Origin: Rhexocercosporidium sp. MPI-PUGE-AT-0058
Lineage: Eukaryota > Ascomycota > Leotiomycetes > Helotiales
Length of the DNA stretch: 64,000 nt
Assembly (NCBI GenBank): GCA_020746875.1
Contig: JAGTJL010000016.1
Coordinates: forward strand, 1,736,001 to 1,800,000
Direction of reading: 5' to 3'
Numbering within the stretch: the first letter of the stretch is position 1; the number at the start of each line of letters is the position of its first letter. Below are positions 12,237 to 23,283 of this stretch, one piece after another. A program made the translations under genes and the position numbers. The notes under the pieces were generated by a model. That model worked only from the letters and a program-made list of their open reading frames with translations, had not been told where the DNA came from and searched no databases.

Positions 12237-13170
12237 TCAAAAGTCTTTTTGAGTATGATCCCATGGCAGGTCATCATCAGCAATTTCAGTGCAGAGAAAA
12301 TAATGGCAACCTTCCACCGGAGATCCTGGGTATTGATAGAATCGGAGATTGTTTGCCATCAGATCCTCTAGATATTTCCTTACATTCTTTTGACGCACGA
12401 TAGCCAGGTCACACTCGTCGTAAATACCCCAGAAAACGCTTGGCAGATGTTTACTGGACCCCTGTTCGAATCTTAAGAGGTGGTTTGCTACAATCAGAAA
12501 CTCAGCTCGGGATTTCAACAGATATTGAAGGGGATCTGCGACCATCACGCCTATGGCGCTTCTAGCATCACAACAACTTTTTAAATCCTTTCATCAATTC
12601 GGGGGATATCCCCACAGAATTTTTTTCCTCCAGTTTCCTGCCAAGAATACAACCGCTTCTCGGAACAGAATATCGTGTCGAAGCTTGGCCGCAATGCCGA
12701 TCATAGCTAAAGCGTTGTTTTTGATGCTGAGTTACCCTTCGACTATCGTAGGATGGATCTGGATAGTGCTGGCAGTGCGCAATAGTAATCGGTCATGTCC
12801 GTTAGAGCTGCTAATTCGGAGACCGTAACAATCCTGTATGGCTCTCCACGGATAGCAGACAAGAGCTTGAGGGGAAATCCGGTATGAGTCTCCTTATCGC
12901 CCTTCAGGGCTTCCGGGTGGTTGTTGCTGGCCCATCAAATATGCGGTTAGAGCAAATTCAGCCCCACAAGCAGTGCTCACGGAGATAGACATCACTCACC
13001 TTAGTAGAGCTGGCAGCTTGCGATCAAGAGTAGATCGTATTGCTGGTGGTGAGGCATGGAAGGTGGAGTAGAGCACTCGTGTTTGATGGTGGTGTTGATT
13101 TGAAGATGAACGGCGGGATGACGAGAATGGAATATACAATAGGTCCTTGGCAGGACAACAGGCGAATAGA
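12237..13170 (-). pseudogene. BTB/POZ family pseudogene 1
   Basis: This is a decayed copy of the BTB family found through 21 kb and again at 63 kb. Reading down the minus strand, a weak N-terminal BTB strand (PPFIFKSTPP) is followed by an intron-like GTGAGT...CTAAC...GGCCAG segment. Then comes a well-preserved stretch around GDKETHTGFPLKLLSAI, EPYRIVTVSELAALTDM and TDYYCALPALSRS, which ends at an in-frame TAG. A further segment (AAKLRHDILFREAVVFLAGNW) closely matches the 63-kb gene (SKLRHKLLFREGFISALGPW). The C-terminal family motif (CHYFLCTEIADDDLPWD) is intact at 12237-12300. Several stops and a frame change rule out one protein. The nearest relative appears to be the 63-kb member. Confidence 0.8.
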
Positions 13171-14544
13171 CGACCAAAGCCTTCGTTCAGTCTTTTCTGA
13201 CAATTTTTCGGAAGCTGAACTCCTGCTGAGACTAGTTAGCTCAAGATGTGATTTTATTCATGCCATTCTGGTGATTATCAGGAAATAGAATCAATGCATT
13301 TCAGCAACTTGAAGATGCTTAATGGAATCTCTTTTCCCTAACTGTCAGAAAATTTGAAGTTCTTTTTACATGGTCGCTTAGTATGAGCTAGCTGATTTAA
13401 AGCTCATTTATTTCAGAATCCACATCGCTGCTCGTATACCTCCTGCCTGGAAAAGAAAAATAAAATAAAATAGAGCTGAGCGCCTATGATTAAAATGTAG
13501 AATGTTCGTGACACAAGTGATATGGCCAACAACTAGATGTCTTCTTTTGTGAAAAAAAGGAGAATCTTTGAAAGGAAACCACTCAAAAAGAAAGGGGAAA
13601 CTGGGGCTTGCGCAAAGGAGAATAAGGAGGGGTGCAGATTTAGACTACTGGGAACAAATGAGATATTGTCAAACCTTGATATTTCTCGTGAGGCGATTCG
13701 GTAAGAGTGCTGAGAGTCATGATGATAGCCGCAAGCTATGCGAAGGTTTTTTCTGTGGACTCGAGCTGAAGGGTCTATCGGAGTTAGCTCCGATTTCGAG
13801 TGAGTGTACGAGTGTGCATACCACTAAACTAGGGAGGCCTTGTTTTTTTGCAGATTCTGATATTTCAACTTATCGATACATTAATTAATTTTCGTAAATA
13901 ATTGTTGGTTGGTGGATAGGAGCAGCCAAATGACGTTTATGGAAAGAGCCAAGGTTCCTAATCTGGAAGTCTCGATCCAAACAGTGAGGCCTACAGCTGA
14001 GCATACGATTTAAGGCTTCGACGCGCCCGGCAAAATTCAAGCTATTCGTGGAGCTGCTGTCACAAATGCATAACATTAACAAAAAAGCACCAAATAGTAT
14101 AAACATCAAAGCTTTAAGTCAGAGGGTAATGTAGCCCAATCCCGGGGATGACAACAGGCTACGAAATAGGCTCCGCGCATTCATGTAGGCTGTCCAGCTT
14201 TTGTCAGGCAGTAAAGAGGAAAGAACTTGACGCCAATCACACGAAGAAATTGGAAATATCGATGGCGCATGTAGCATTGATATGTAGAAAGGCTCTCTCA
14301 GGGCAGCTCCGCGCACTTCAGCTACAAGAGAGATCTGGCGTAACTCCTACAACTCCCACCAATAACTCATTCATCTCTCTTAATCGAGGCCCTGGATTCT
14401 CCTCCAAGTCCTTTATGTAGCGAAATCACTCATCAGCTAGAGCTTCATCAATCAATAATCCGATATCGGAAAAGGGCCGGCCGAACGCCACAACCAGCCC
14501 AAAGTTCCTTCAATGAGCACCTTAACTACAGGTGATCAAGACGA
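13171..14544. other. Intergenic sequence, no gene recognised
   Basis: This lies between two BTB pseudogenes. Short open frames occur on both strands (for example 13568-13888 on + and 14119-14316 on -), but none resembles the BTB family or anything else I know. It may contain unrecognisably decayed sequence. Confidence 0.4.
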
Positions 14545-15601
14545 CTACCAATCTAATTGAGTAGCATCCCACAGCAGATCCTCGTCACTCACTTCCCCAC
14601 ACAAGAAGTAGTGGGAATGGCTACCTGGTCCCGGACTGGCAGAACGCCGAACCAACTTCAAGTTATTCACCATTAGCAGAGCGACATCGCCGTAGTAAAG
14701 AGTGGTTGTCAAGACCGCAGCATTCATGTTGTGTACTGTACCTCCCGGTAATACTGAGGCAACCAATTATGTGCAGGAATATCCTCGTACGTATGGTTCA
14801 ATTAGAATCGGGCGCTAGTGTCTGGGAGTGTAGCTACCATAAATTTTTTGTGTGAAGCTCCGATAGTCGTGAGGATTCCTCGCCGGGCTTTAGTAACGAG
14901 AGCTCGAGGTTTTGGATCCAGAGAGGAGAGATCGGGGTCGAAGTCCTAGCGTCCGCTGAGGTAGCACACGCAGTCTCGGACTAGGTCGGTGTGGTGGAGC
15001 TTACTGCAAACCTCTAGGACAAGGACGGCGTGTTGTGCCATGTTGAGAGGGTTTTGGAGCAGAGCGTCGGTCAAGGTCTTTGAAAGAGCGGGTAGAGCGA
15101 GGTAGTAATCCGCGAACTGCGTTACGAGAGCAAGCTTGTCCATGGAATCAAAATTGAAGAAAATCTTGTAGATGATGCGTAAAAATTTTCTGGAAACCGA
15201 GACCTGTGTAGCTGTTCCAACTCGGTATGCACTGTGGTTTTGGTGACTCGGTTTCTAGACAGGTTAGGAGGCTCCATCGTGTGAGGCACAATTTTTTGGA
15301 AAATACTAACATTAAGAGAGCTAAATTCGACCAGGTTCCAACTTCTATCTACTTCAATTAGTGTAGCCCAGTGGTAGACGATGCCATCTGCAGGGATAGT
15401 GGTAAGCTTTTTTGTGTCAGGAGAGTCGAATAAATTGAGGAAGAACATTGGATTTTGCTTTGAAAAGGCGGAGTGGACGAGAAACTGTGTACTCAGTACC
15501 TCAAGATGAACTTCTGGCTTCACTTTGGGCTTGCGAAATATCGTAAAATTTAGACGATCTGTGATCAGGGCTAGAGGGTCAAAAGAGAAGCAGGCGACGC
15601 G
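14545..15601 (-). pseudogene. BTB/POZ family pseudogene 2 with in-frame TAG
   Basis: Exon from 15601 downward carries the BTB N-terminus (TQFLVHSAFSKQNPMFFLNLFDS). A 57-nt-class intron (GTTAGT donor, CTAAC branch, GTCTAG acceptor) joins in phase to a frame containing RKFLRIIYKIFFNFDSMDK and VTQFADYYLALPALSK. That frame meets a TAG at 14946-14948, right after YLSGR. It then continues in the same frame for about 48 codons of clear family sequence (DFDPDLSSLDPK..., LVTKARRGILTTIGASHKKF) before a TAA. The C-terminal motif (HYFLCGEVSDEDLLWD) follows at 14545-14766. No ATG precedes the N-terminus without a stop. Gene decay by point mutation is the simplest reading. Confidence 0.8.
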
Positions 15602-16447
15602 CTAGCGGATGGAGATGTCAATCAACCCAGGTCAACATGTGCGATAATGACTACCATCCTCTCAAGGCGCATACCCTCGTTCAATTCACTTAATCGACTG
15701 CGAGACATCTTTCCAACATTCCTAAGTATTTGATCAACACACACTTTCTTGAGAAGCTTTTGGAGGGGGGAAATGCGCATCACCACTAAATCCTGCGTTC
15801 ACCCCGCCCCCTATTCGCTTAACTGTTGGTAGGTAAACAATCAAGCAACCATAACCTCATGATGTTATTTCTGGGGAACGAGTTGACAAAGACTAACCGC
15901 GAGTGACAGCTGAAAGTCAGTTGGTATAGCTATGGCGTCTCTTGGATTTGATTGAAGTTTTCGAATACGCGACAATGCCGTCGTTTCACGCAATATTACC
16001 TAGATACGCTAGCCTGGGAATCCAACAACCAGGCAACAACGCAAACTTTGGCACTTGACAGAAAATCGATATCATAGTTTAAAATTCTAGTTACAATGAA
16101 GTTTGTCAACTTGCTCTTGACAAACGGATCCAAGCTTGGCTAGACTTAGGACCAACGAGAGAAGTAAGCAAAAATGGATACGGCTGAAAGTGTGTATGGA
16201 TCAAAACACCATGTACAAGCACAAAGATGCGGATTTAGGGTCATGAAATTTCTCATTCATCTCTCAGTAACTCTTAATCATGGGATCCAAAGTCAACCAT
16301 CATCCAAGGTATCCTAGCAACAGATCCAGATCCAGCTTTCCAAGCTCCGCACAACAAATATCCAGGTCTATGCTACGTAGTGTTTTGGATCATCCAGCAG
16401 AGAATACCTAATATCGAGGCTCCTCAGATGCATCCCTAGAGAATCAG
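15602..16447. other. Intergenic sequence, nothing recognised
   Basis: I see no gene, RNA or clear repeat in this stretch between BTB copies 2 and 3. A candidate ATG for copy 2 (MSRSRLSEL, minus, near 15700) lies here but does not splice in phase. Confidence 0.4.
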
Positions 16448-17625
16448 TTAGCTGGAGGTCTGAGCCAGTTTCCGGCACAACAAGACTAACCAAGGCAAAA
16501 CAACGTCATCGATCTCAACGCAGAGAAAGAAATCTTGATGAGAACCTTCACCCGCAATAGCATGCGCGCCAGTAAGCACCAAATTGTTCTTGAATAGGGT
16601 CTTCAAGATATTTAGAATATTGTTGGCCTGGGGATGACCCTCGGCGGTGATAGCAGCAGAGATGCTTCTGAAGAATCCAGGGAGTATGACCCGACCGCCA
16701 CAAACAAAATCTGACGCACCGCGAAAGAGCAGACCACCAACGGCTTTCTCCCATACAGTTCCGTCCATGGCACCGACCCGATTATCATTGGCTGCAAGAA
16801 GTAAAGCTTCTTGGGCATTGGAGACGCTGGCGCACAGCTGGTTGTGGGCTAGCTTTGCGGCGTGAAGGAGAGGGGGCTCTTCCAAGCTGGTGTAGCGAGG
16901 ACTGGTCCAAGGATTGACAAGGTGGACCAAGCACTCTCGGAACAGCTGCTCGTTGTGCATCTTTGCGGCGATGGCGATGACCTTGCTGGTAGATCCGGGG
17001 AGGGTTCTGATGAACGAGCCACTTCTTCGGACAGTAGCCAAGGCAGTGGCGGAGACGACGGGCATGGCCAAGTAGTAGTCGCCATGGTTAGCCAAGGTTT
17101 GAAGCTCGACCACGTTATCGACCTGCTAGGGTCGATTGTAAATGGCACAGAGGAAGGCGTGGAAACCCTTCTCAGCTGCACGCTTGTCGCCGCTGAAGGT
17201 CGAGAAGTCAGCATGTTCACCAGCTGGCTATTTGGAAGTTAGTCTTCTAAAACATAACGAGCGTCGAATAGTATGCTAACGTACCTGCATGATATGACCG
17301 CTGATTAGGCTCCATTCCGATCCTCCGCCCTTAATCTTCGTGACCCAAGAGTACCAGTATTTCCCAGACGAGGCAGTCGGCTTGTCAGGAGAGTCGAGGA
17401 ACTTTCGGAAGAAGGTCGAATGTAGCTTTAGAACCGGGGAGTGTACAAGGAAAGGTTGGTCAAAAACCTGAAGCTGGGTGTCAGGCTCCATACCTTCGAT
17501 CTTGAAGAGAATTGGAGGCTGCTGAGATGAGGAGTTAGTAAACGCACCTAGGTCTCTAAGTTCCTCGAAGTACTTACAGGAACGGCCTCGGGGCCAGTGA
17601 TTGTCGATGGAGTTGCAGTAGCCAT
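16448..17625 (-). pseudogene. BTB/POZ family gene 3, complete but for one in-frame TAG
   Basis: Three exons (17625-17578, ~17523-17285 and 17227-16448) join in phase and would encode about 354 residues. The product has an N-terminal tail, then a BTB fold (TQLQVFDQPFLVHSPVLKLH, STFFRKFLDSP), the second BTB half (FHAFLCAIYNRP, then VDNVVELQTLANHGDYYLAM) and a helical C-terminus ending in the family motif (DFFLCVEIDDVVLPW). One TAG at 17126-17128 interrupts exon 3 between NRP and QVDN. The frame is otherwise open on both sides and matches the paralogues. Unless read through, the product stops at about residue 128. CAG to TAG is the likely change, because the next codon is CAG. The exon 2 acceptor is a tandem CAGCAG, so one Gln may be optional. 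Confidence 0.82.
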
Positions 17626-18425
17626 TGCGATAGTCTGGTTTGGATTTGGGTTGTGATTTACGGGTTGTGTGTTGTAGGTTGAACAGAAATTTGGAGATGC
17701 GCTCTCAAGATATGGCGCGCGCGATCTACCCCCTGTCAATCGACCGCCCCCATCCTAGTAAATTTGCCGACCCCGACAGTCAACAAAGGCTTCAAGGACG
17801 TCATCAGGCGCAGTGACAAGGCTGAAACACGTACTCACGCTTCTATGAACGTCCACATCCCGCGGAATACTGTTTGGTAGCCGTGAATCAGTGTCAGATG
17901 TGTGCAAGTGAATAGCTAAGTATATCTAGTAGCTACGTCCCCGAGACTTCGTAGAGCATTAGAAGAGAAACGTCAGGTATGCAACGCTCTCTTTGATCAT
18001 TAAGATAGAGATAAGTCGAATGGAGTTACTCTATAGATACACAGTGCTTAATGCTGTCTCCAGATGTGACAACGGCTAACTATCACTAAAGCCACAGCTT
18101 TGAGCAGGGAGATAACATCAAATGGCAAAGAGAGTGCAAGTGACTTAAAGTATCAATGACACAACTTTACTAATTGACCATACTGATTGCGTTACGTGTG
18201 TTTGCGACTGAGCAAACAGTAGAGATGATTTCGGGCTGTTGGTCAGGTGTTGGAGCTACTGTTTGTAGTTATGGTAAACGAAACCAGAGCAACTTCATTG
18301 TCCTTTGTCTCACTTTGCAAACTTCATCAACTTCCTGATTATTTTAGACCAGCTTTAACTCATTGCTCTCATCCATTCTAGCAAAGAGTGCATTTGAAGT
18401 GAGGGACTACTGGTGCACCCTACTT
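17626..18425. other. Intergenic sequence, nothing recognised
   Basis: This is presumably the promoter of BTB copy 3 plus the 3' side of copy 4. I see no coding or RNA signal. Confidence 0.4.
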
Positions 18426-19470
18426 TCACGTTCGTCTAAGTGTAGCATGCGAAGTCACTGCGAATGGCAATTCCTCGTCAGAAATATCAAGGAACGGAAA
18501 AGGATCGTGGTAGGGTCCGGACTCTCTGGTTCTACGACCAGACGGATCAAAGACCAGATTGTTAGTATTTATGTGAGGGTCAAAGAGGGCTTCGTAGCGG
18601 CCTCCGAGCATGCAATCGTAGCCACACAGCCCCAGAAATTGCCTGGGAATTTGATCTTGTCTGTGGCAGGGTCTATATACTTACCTATTGTGGTGTGAAT
18701 TGTCTGATTGAACGCTGTGTTATAATCTGCATACCTACCTTCGGTTTCAAGTATACAATCGGGGTCATCGGGGAGCTTCATGACCACTTCGTAGAGCTCG
18801 TCCCGCATCTTCTTGTGAGCAGCAAGCACAAAGTTCTCTCAACCTGACCCATCCTCCAACTCCTCAAATCTGGCACTAGGCAAACGATTACCGGCATGAG
18901 TTAATATTCTCGGTACAAAATCCCACGTTGGTGAGTCCAGGCCAAGCTCATGAGCAAAAGTGAATTGTTTGGTGTATCTTCCAAGACATGCGGGCACTTC
19001 AGAAGGGCATTCAGGAGGGATGCCGATAAAGCAGCCTCGGCTCCGAAAGCCCCAGAAATGCCAGACAGCTGCTGCAACTCGGGAACGTCGATGAACTCAT
19101 ACGGTAGTTTTTGGATGGCGCAAAAAAGCTTCTTGAAAAGCTCCGCCTGCCTTTCCCCAAAGGCTTTATAGGATACGGTGTGGGGGGAGTGTCTCCCTCC
19201 TATGTCGCTCAATTCAGCGAAATGTCCGTCTACGCGATTCAAATCACTCACTGTTCCATACCACATCAAAATCCATTGCTCAATTGTAATAGTAACGAAT
19301 CCTTACTCAGTTGAACATTCCACTGCAGATGGCGGTTCGATACGTGCGGATTGGTTTTCGAAATAATCAAATTTAGCCTTTGGCACCTTTGAATGTACTT
19401 GAAGGATCTGCTCGAAGACTCACAGTCTAGTATCGAGCTGCGGATTCGGCAGATTGAACGTGATTGCCAT
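18426..19470 (-). pseudogene. BTB/POZ family pseudogene 4
   Basis: The minus-strand start MAITFNLPNPQLDTRL aligns with the start of the BTB fold of copy 3 (...PDTQLQVF...). The frame then hits TGA and later TAA, while the translated sequence between still follows the family (VFEQILQVHSKV and onward). A GTGAGT intron leads to a preserved exon (ELFKKLFCAIQKLPYEFIDV, PELQQLSGI). A frame change and a TGA near 18841 precede LAAHKKMRDELYEVVMKLP. The C-terminal motif survives as PFPFLDISDEELPF. With three or more stops and at least one frame change, no full product is possible. It is more degraded than copy 3 but collinear with it. Confidence 0.78.
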
Positions 19471-20036
19471 GGTAGAATAATGTCATTCCTGGTCGGAGGA
19501 GAGAAAGATATTGTTCTGTAGCCTAGCTCACCTTTGACTTGATTTGGGTTAAGCTAGACATGATGCGTATGATATTGAGGGCGCGAGGGACTCGCCTGTG
19601 ATCGAAGTAACAATAAATGTCATTTGATGACGATGGCGGTGGCCATTGTATTATAGCTGCTGTTGATGTTGTTGTGGCAAATTTGAACGTCATACGCCTC
19701 TGGAAATGGCTGTCGAATGGACGTTGTGCTGGGTTCGGTCTACGTTTACCTCCCCTTACACTCGCTTAAGAATGGAAACACAGCACCGCTCCTGCCAGTT
19801 CCATCTGCCCTCTCTTAGAGTTGTCAGGCAGTAGCTTTGTGGTCGAACGCATCTTGAGAGGTTTCGATCCTCTCATCAATCAACCAGTATTAACACCCGA
19901 ACAGCTGCTCCAGAGGCACATAATTCGTTGTCCTCCGACTGAACTAGCCAGGAATTTCAGACATTCTAGAATACGTCCATACTTTGTGTATTCCTTAGAG
20001 CATGACTCCTCTCCTATACTATCATTAGTCTACGCT
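19471..20036. other. Divergent intergenic region
   Basis: This lies between BTB pseudogene 4 (-) and the intact BTB gene (+). An open frame on + from 19821 runs into the BTB gene but has no ATG before 20037. I see nothing else. Confidence 0.45.
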
Positions 20037-21122
20037 ATGGCACACGAAGCAGAACCGCCGTTGAAGATTCTCCCGTTCAAGTCGCCAGATTTCCCGGCAG
20101 ATACCCGCCTTAGAGTCTTCCATACCGAATATCACGTCAACTCGGTTCTCCTCAAAATGCAGAGCAAATTCTTCCGCGCATTCTTGGATTCTGCCGAAAA
20201 AGCTGCATCTCTTCCAGCATGTTCGGAGTTTAAGTACGAGTGGGTCACGAAGATCGATTACGATGATACAAATGAATGGTCCCTTGTGTCTGCTACCAGC
20301 CCTGTGAGTGAAGGGAATGGTGGATCTTGATGCTCAAGGTCCTCTCTTAGAGTACAACGGCCTAAATCAGACTAATGTTCTTATTAGAGACTCTCCATCA
20401 ACGATGCCAGTTTCACCGGGAACAAGCAGCAAGAAGTTTGGGATTTTGAGATAATCCTGAGAGCGATCTACGGCTGCCCGCTCTTCATCAGAGATAGGAA
20501 TCAACTATGCCGTGTGACGAAACTAGCAGATTATTACGATGCGCTTCGCATTCTCTCTCGAAGCTTGGATTGCCCGGGCCAACGTTATGATCTCAAACAT
20601 ATGAATCTTTGGGAGGACCCATGCGGCATGCTTAGAATTGCGAAGAAGCTCAGGAATGCCACACTCTTCCAAGAATGCCTCACCCTTTCAGCAGGTCCTT
20701 TGTCTGGACCAAAATTCTTCGAATTGCAGTTCTCCGTACCCGAACTTTTCAAGCTAGCTTTGTCTGTCACCGGCCAGATACGTGTTGCGATGGTGGAGGC
20801 GCATAACTGCTTGATGCAACACTTGGAAAAGTTGAGAGAGGAAAATCCCTCTTTGAACCAAGAGATGCAGAACTACCTCGACTGCATCTTGACTAAAAAT
20901 CCCCTCCCTCATGTTTACAACAAACTCTGGCACTTCCAATCTATCATATGCCTAGACGATTGGCCTTTCCGCAAAGCTGGTAGTCCAATGAGCAACCTAT
21001 TGCGTAGCTCACTGGTCATTAACGACCACGCCGAAGCTGGGAAAGGCGAGTTCGAAGATCATTTTCTGTGTGCTGACTTCGATAAAGTAAAGTTGCCCTG
21101 GAATGTGGTGGACAATGATTGA
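20037..21122 (+). CDS. BTB/POZ domain protein, intact family member
   Basis: Two exons, 20037-20303 and 20388-21122, encode 333 residues. The first half of the BTB fold is near residues 20-60 (LRVFHTEYHVNSVLLKMQSK, FFRAFLDSAEK). An insert with WVTKIDYDDTNEWSLVS follows. The second half is in exon 2 (FEIILRAIYGCPLFIRDRNQ, then LADYYDALRILSRSL). A helical region ends in the family motif (DHFLCADFDKVKLPW). BTB domains mediate dimerisation or recruit Cullin-3 ubiquitin ligase; nothing here distinguishes these roles and there is no Kelch or zinc-finger partner domain. It is the only complete copy in the 12-21 kb cluster and the only one there on the plus strand. Start is the first ATG in frame. 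Confidence 0.85.
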
Positions 21123-21428
21123 TAGATTTGCGATACATTCTTTAATAACCCCGAAATGGCTTTTGGTCGCAGTCACAAGCGTAATCTTGACAGCATCGCG
21201 ACCGGTTAGGTTGCTTCAGTGGTAGGAAATAGGTATAGCACACTCTCATGGTACACATCAACATACAATCAGAAATGAATCTTTCAAAATTCTTGGATGG
21301 AAAAATGAATGTTTGATTGTGCAATAATGATACTCTCGTGCGACACGCGACAATTCGGAAGAGACTCTGCAAGGCGACGACACCTTCACGCAAAACTGGG
21401 CTGATACAAGTAAGGAGAAACAAATAGG

Positions 21429-23283
21429 TTAGACTGAACGCTCCACAAAACTGCTCGTCGGATGTCGATGCCAAACATTCGGGAAACACTGCGGGCAGAA
21501 ATCAAAGTTCGAGCAGTCCTGACACTTAAAGCGGAGGTCGTGATAGTAAAACTTCTTCCTGTCAGCAAATTCCCTGCGTTGAAGCGCAATCACAAACCTT
21601 TTTGTCACATCCATCACAGCTCCAATCCCAATCTTCCAGTACTCGGACAAGTGGCCGAGGAGTTGAAGGCTTTGGAGACGGTGATTTGATTGGTTTAGAA
21701 GGAGGTTGATCTGAATAACCTGGGTAAGTACTTCCTACCACCGTGGACGAGTACGCGCTGGTATTTGGTGATGTAGATTGTGGGCTACTTGACGAAGGGA
21801 GGTAGGACTCTTGTATGATGGGCTTGAGATGCTCGGTATTTGTCTCAGAAGATGGGCGAAAATTCGACGTAGGGCGGTAAGTTTCGTCGTCCGAATAGTC
21901 ATCGGCGAACCACTACTTGAATCAGCACTTCAAGAAGTTATCCTTGAGGATTTTGAAGGAATATACCCCTGAGATTATATTCGTCACATCCTTCTCTGCT
22001 TGCACTTTCGAAATTGGCTCAAACTCTCTCTTCTCCTCGCCCTTACTCTTCTTCTGCACATCCAACCCCGCTTCCATCATCCTCTTCTCTTCAATCTTCA
22101 TCTCCCACTCTCTCCTCTCCTCTTCGGCCTTCTTCACCCTCATCATCTCCACATCAAACTGCGCTCGTACCTTCTTTCTCTCTTCCTCCATTTTGATCCT
22201 CTCCTCTTGCTTGGGTGAGCCTCGTAGTTCTAATTCTCGCATCTGAATCTCCCGTTCAATCTCCATTTGCAACGCCCTCATTGCCTCAGCCTTCTGTTTC
22301 GCTCTGGCTTCCGCCTCTAGTAGCTCGTTCAGCTTCTTCCTCTGATCTCCTATCTTAACTTTCTCTTCCTTCGTAATTGCGGTCCTCTGGATTGATTCCC
22401 GCATGTACATTTCCGGTTTAACGGTAGGAGGTTTGAGCAGGTTCAGGGAGAAATATGGACTACGTCGCATATTTTCTAGACTTTCTTTTTGCGTGTTGTT
22501 AATACTGGATTTGCTAGGCTTGTGGGATGTTCTCGAACGCTGCTCTTCCCTCAGCAGTCTGCTGACTCCTTCAGATTGCCGAATTGGTGTCAATGTGAGA
22601 GTCGCTTCATAATCCTCACTCCCATGCATCCCACCAAATCCCTTCAAATTGAACTGCATAGGAGGCTGGCCCATTGCATTTTGATTTGCGGAAGTCGTAA
22701 AGCCTCCCGATCCCTCAGAGCTGGTTAACCCTATAGGCTGTCTTGGAGTCTGGCTCGGATGACTCGTTTGTGGAGAGGGAAGTTGATACATCCAACATGT
22801 TGTCATGAACATAAACATATGCTGGACTTGCTTAAGTCGATCCTGATGCTTCACGATCTTCTTCTCGTCGCGAAAAGCGTATTTAAGCCGTTGTTGATAA
22901 TCGGGCTTCTTAGAACCAGAAGGTATCATCTTTTCAATTTCTTCGAGGATACTCGTACACTATCTTTTCATCAGTTTAATCCCAACTCAGTCCACAGAAC
23001 CCCATCACTAGATACTTGATTGAAAGCAGGAAAAGTAGTTTACCTGCTCCACAAGCGAGGTAGCATCCTGCTTAAACTTCTTCGGGAACTGCCCGCCCGT
23101 CGCATCAACACTCTTCGCGAATACATCTACTAGACCGGCACAGAGTGTTACTTGACCCGCGATCTCTATCATTTGTTTTGGGGCTGAGTTGAAGGCTCTG
23201 TAGCGGTCTGTGAGGGTGCTGGCTAGTTTGTTCGCGGTTTCGGTCAGGGCTACGGCGCCGACTACGATTGAGAAGGGATCCAT
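21429..23283 (-). CDS. ZZ-type zinc finger protein with fungal STAND-like N-terminus and coiled coil
   Basis: Four exons (23283-23044, 22959-21967, 21912-21598 and 21554-21429) give 557 residues. The first ~80 residues (MDPFSIVVGAVALTETANKL...) match the hydrophobic helical N-terminal region typical of fungal NLR/STAND proteins. A low-complexity linker follows, then a long charged coiled coil near 255-390 rich in Glu, Lys and Arg. A Ser/Pro linker leads to a C-terminal ZZ zinc finger with Cys pairs CDGC, CQDC and CPQC and a final HRH pair. The last intron is only 43 nt. It splits the zinc finger after CDGCDKK and restores KFYYHDLRFKC. No NACHT domain is present. ZZ fingers bind peptides or N-termini. 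A role beside NLRs in recognition or signalling is inferred from the N-terminus and location. Confidence 0.82.

Noticed and set aside
17126..17184. A cryptic intron ending at the TAG in BTB copy 3
   Set aside because: The only GT about 56 nt upstream would give the wrong phase and delete conserved BTB sequence.
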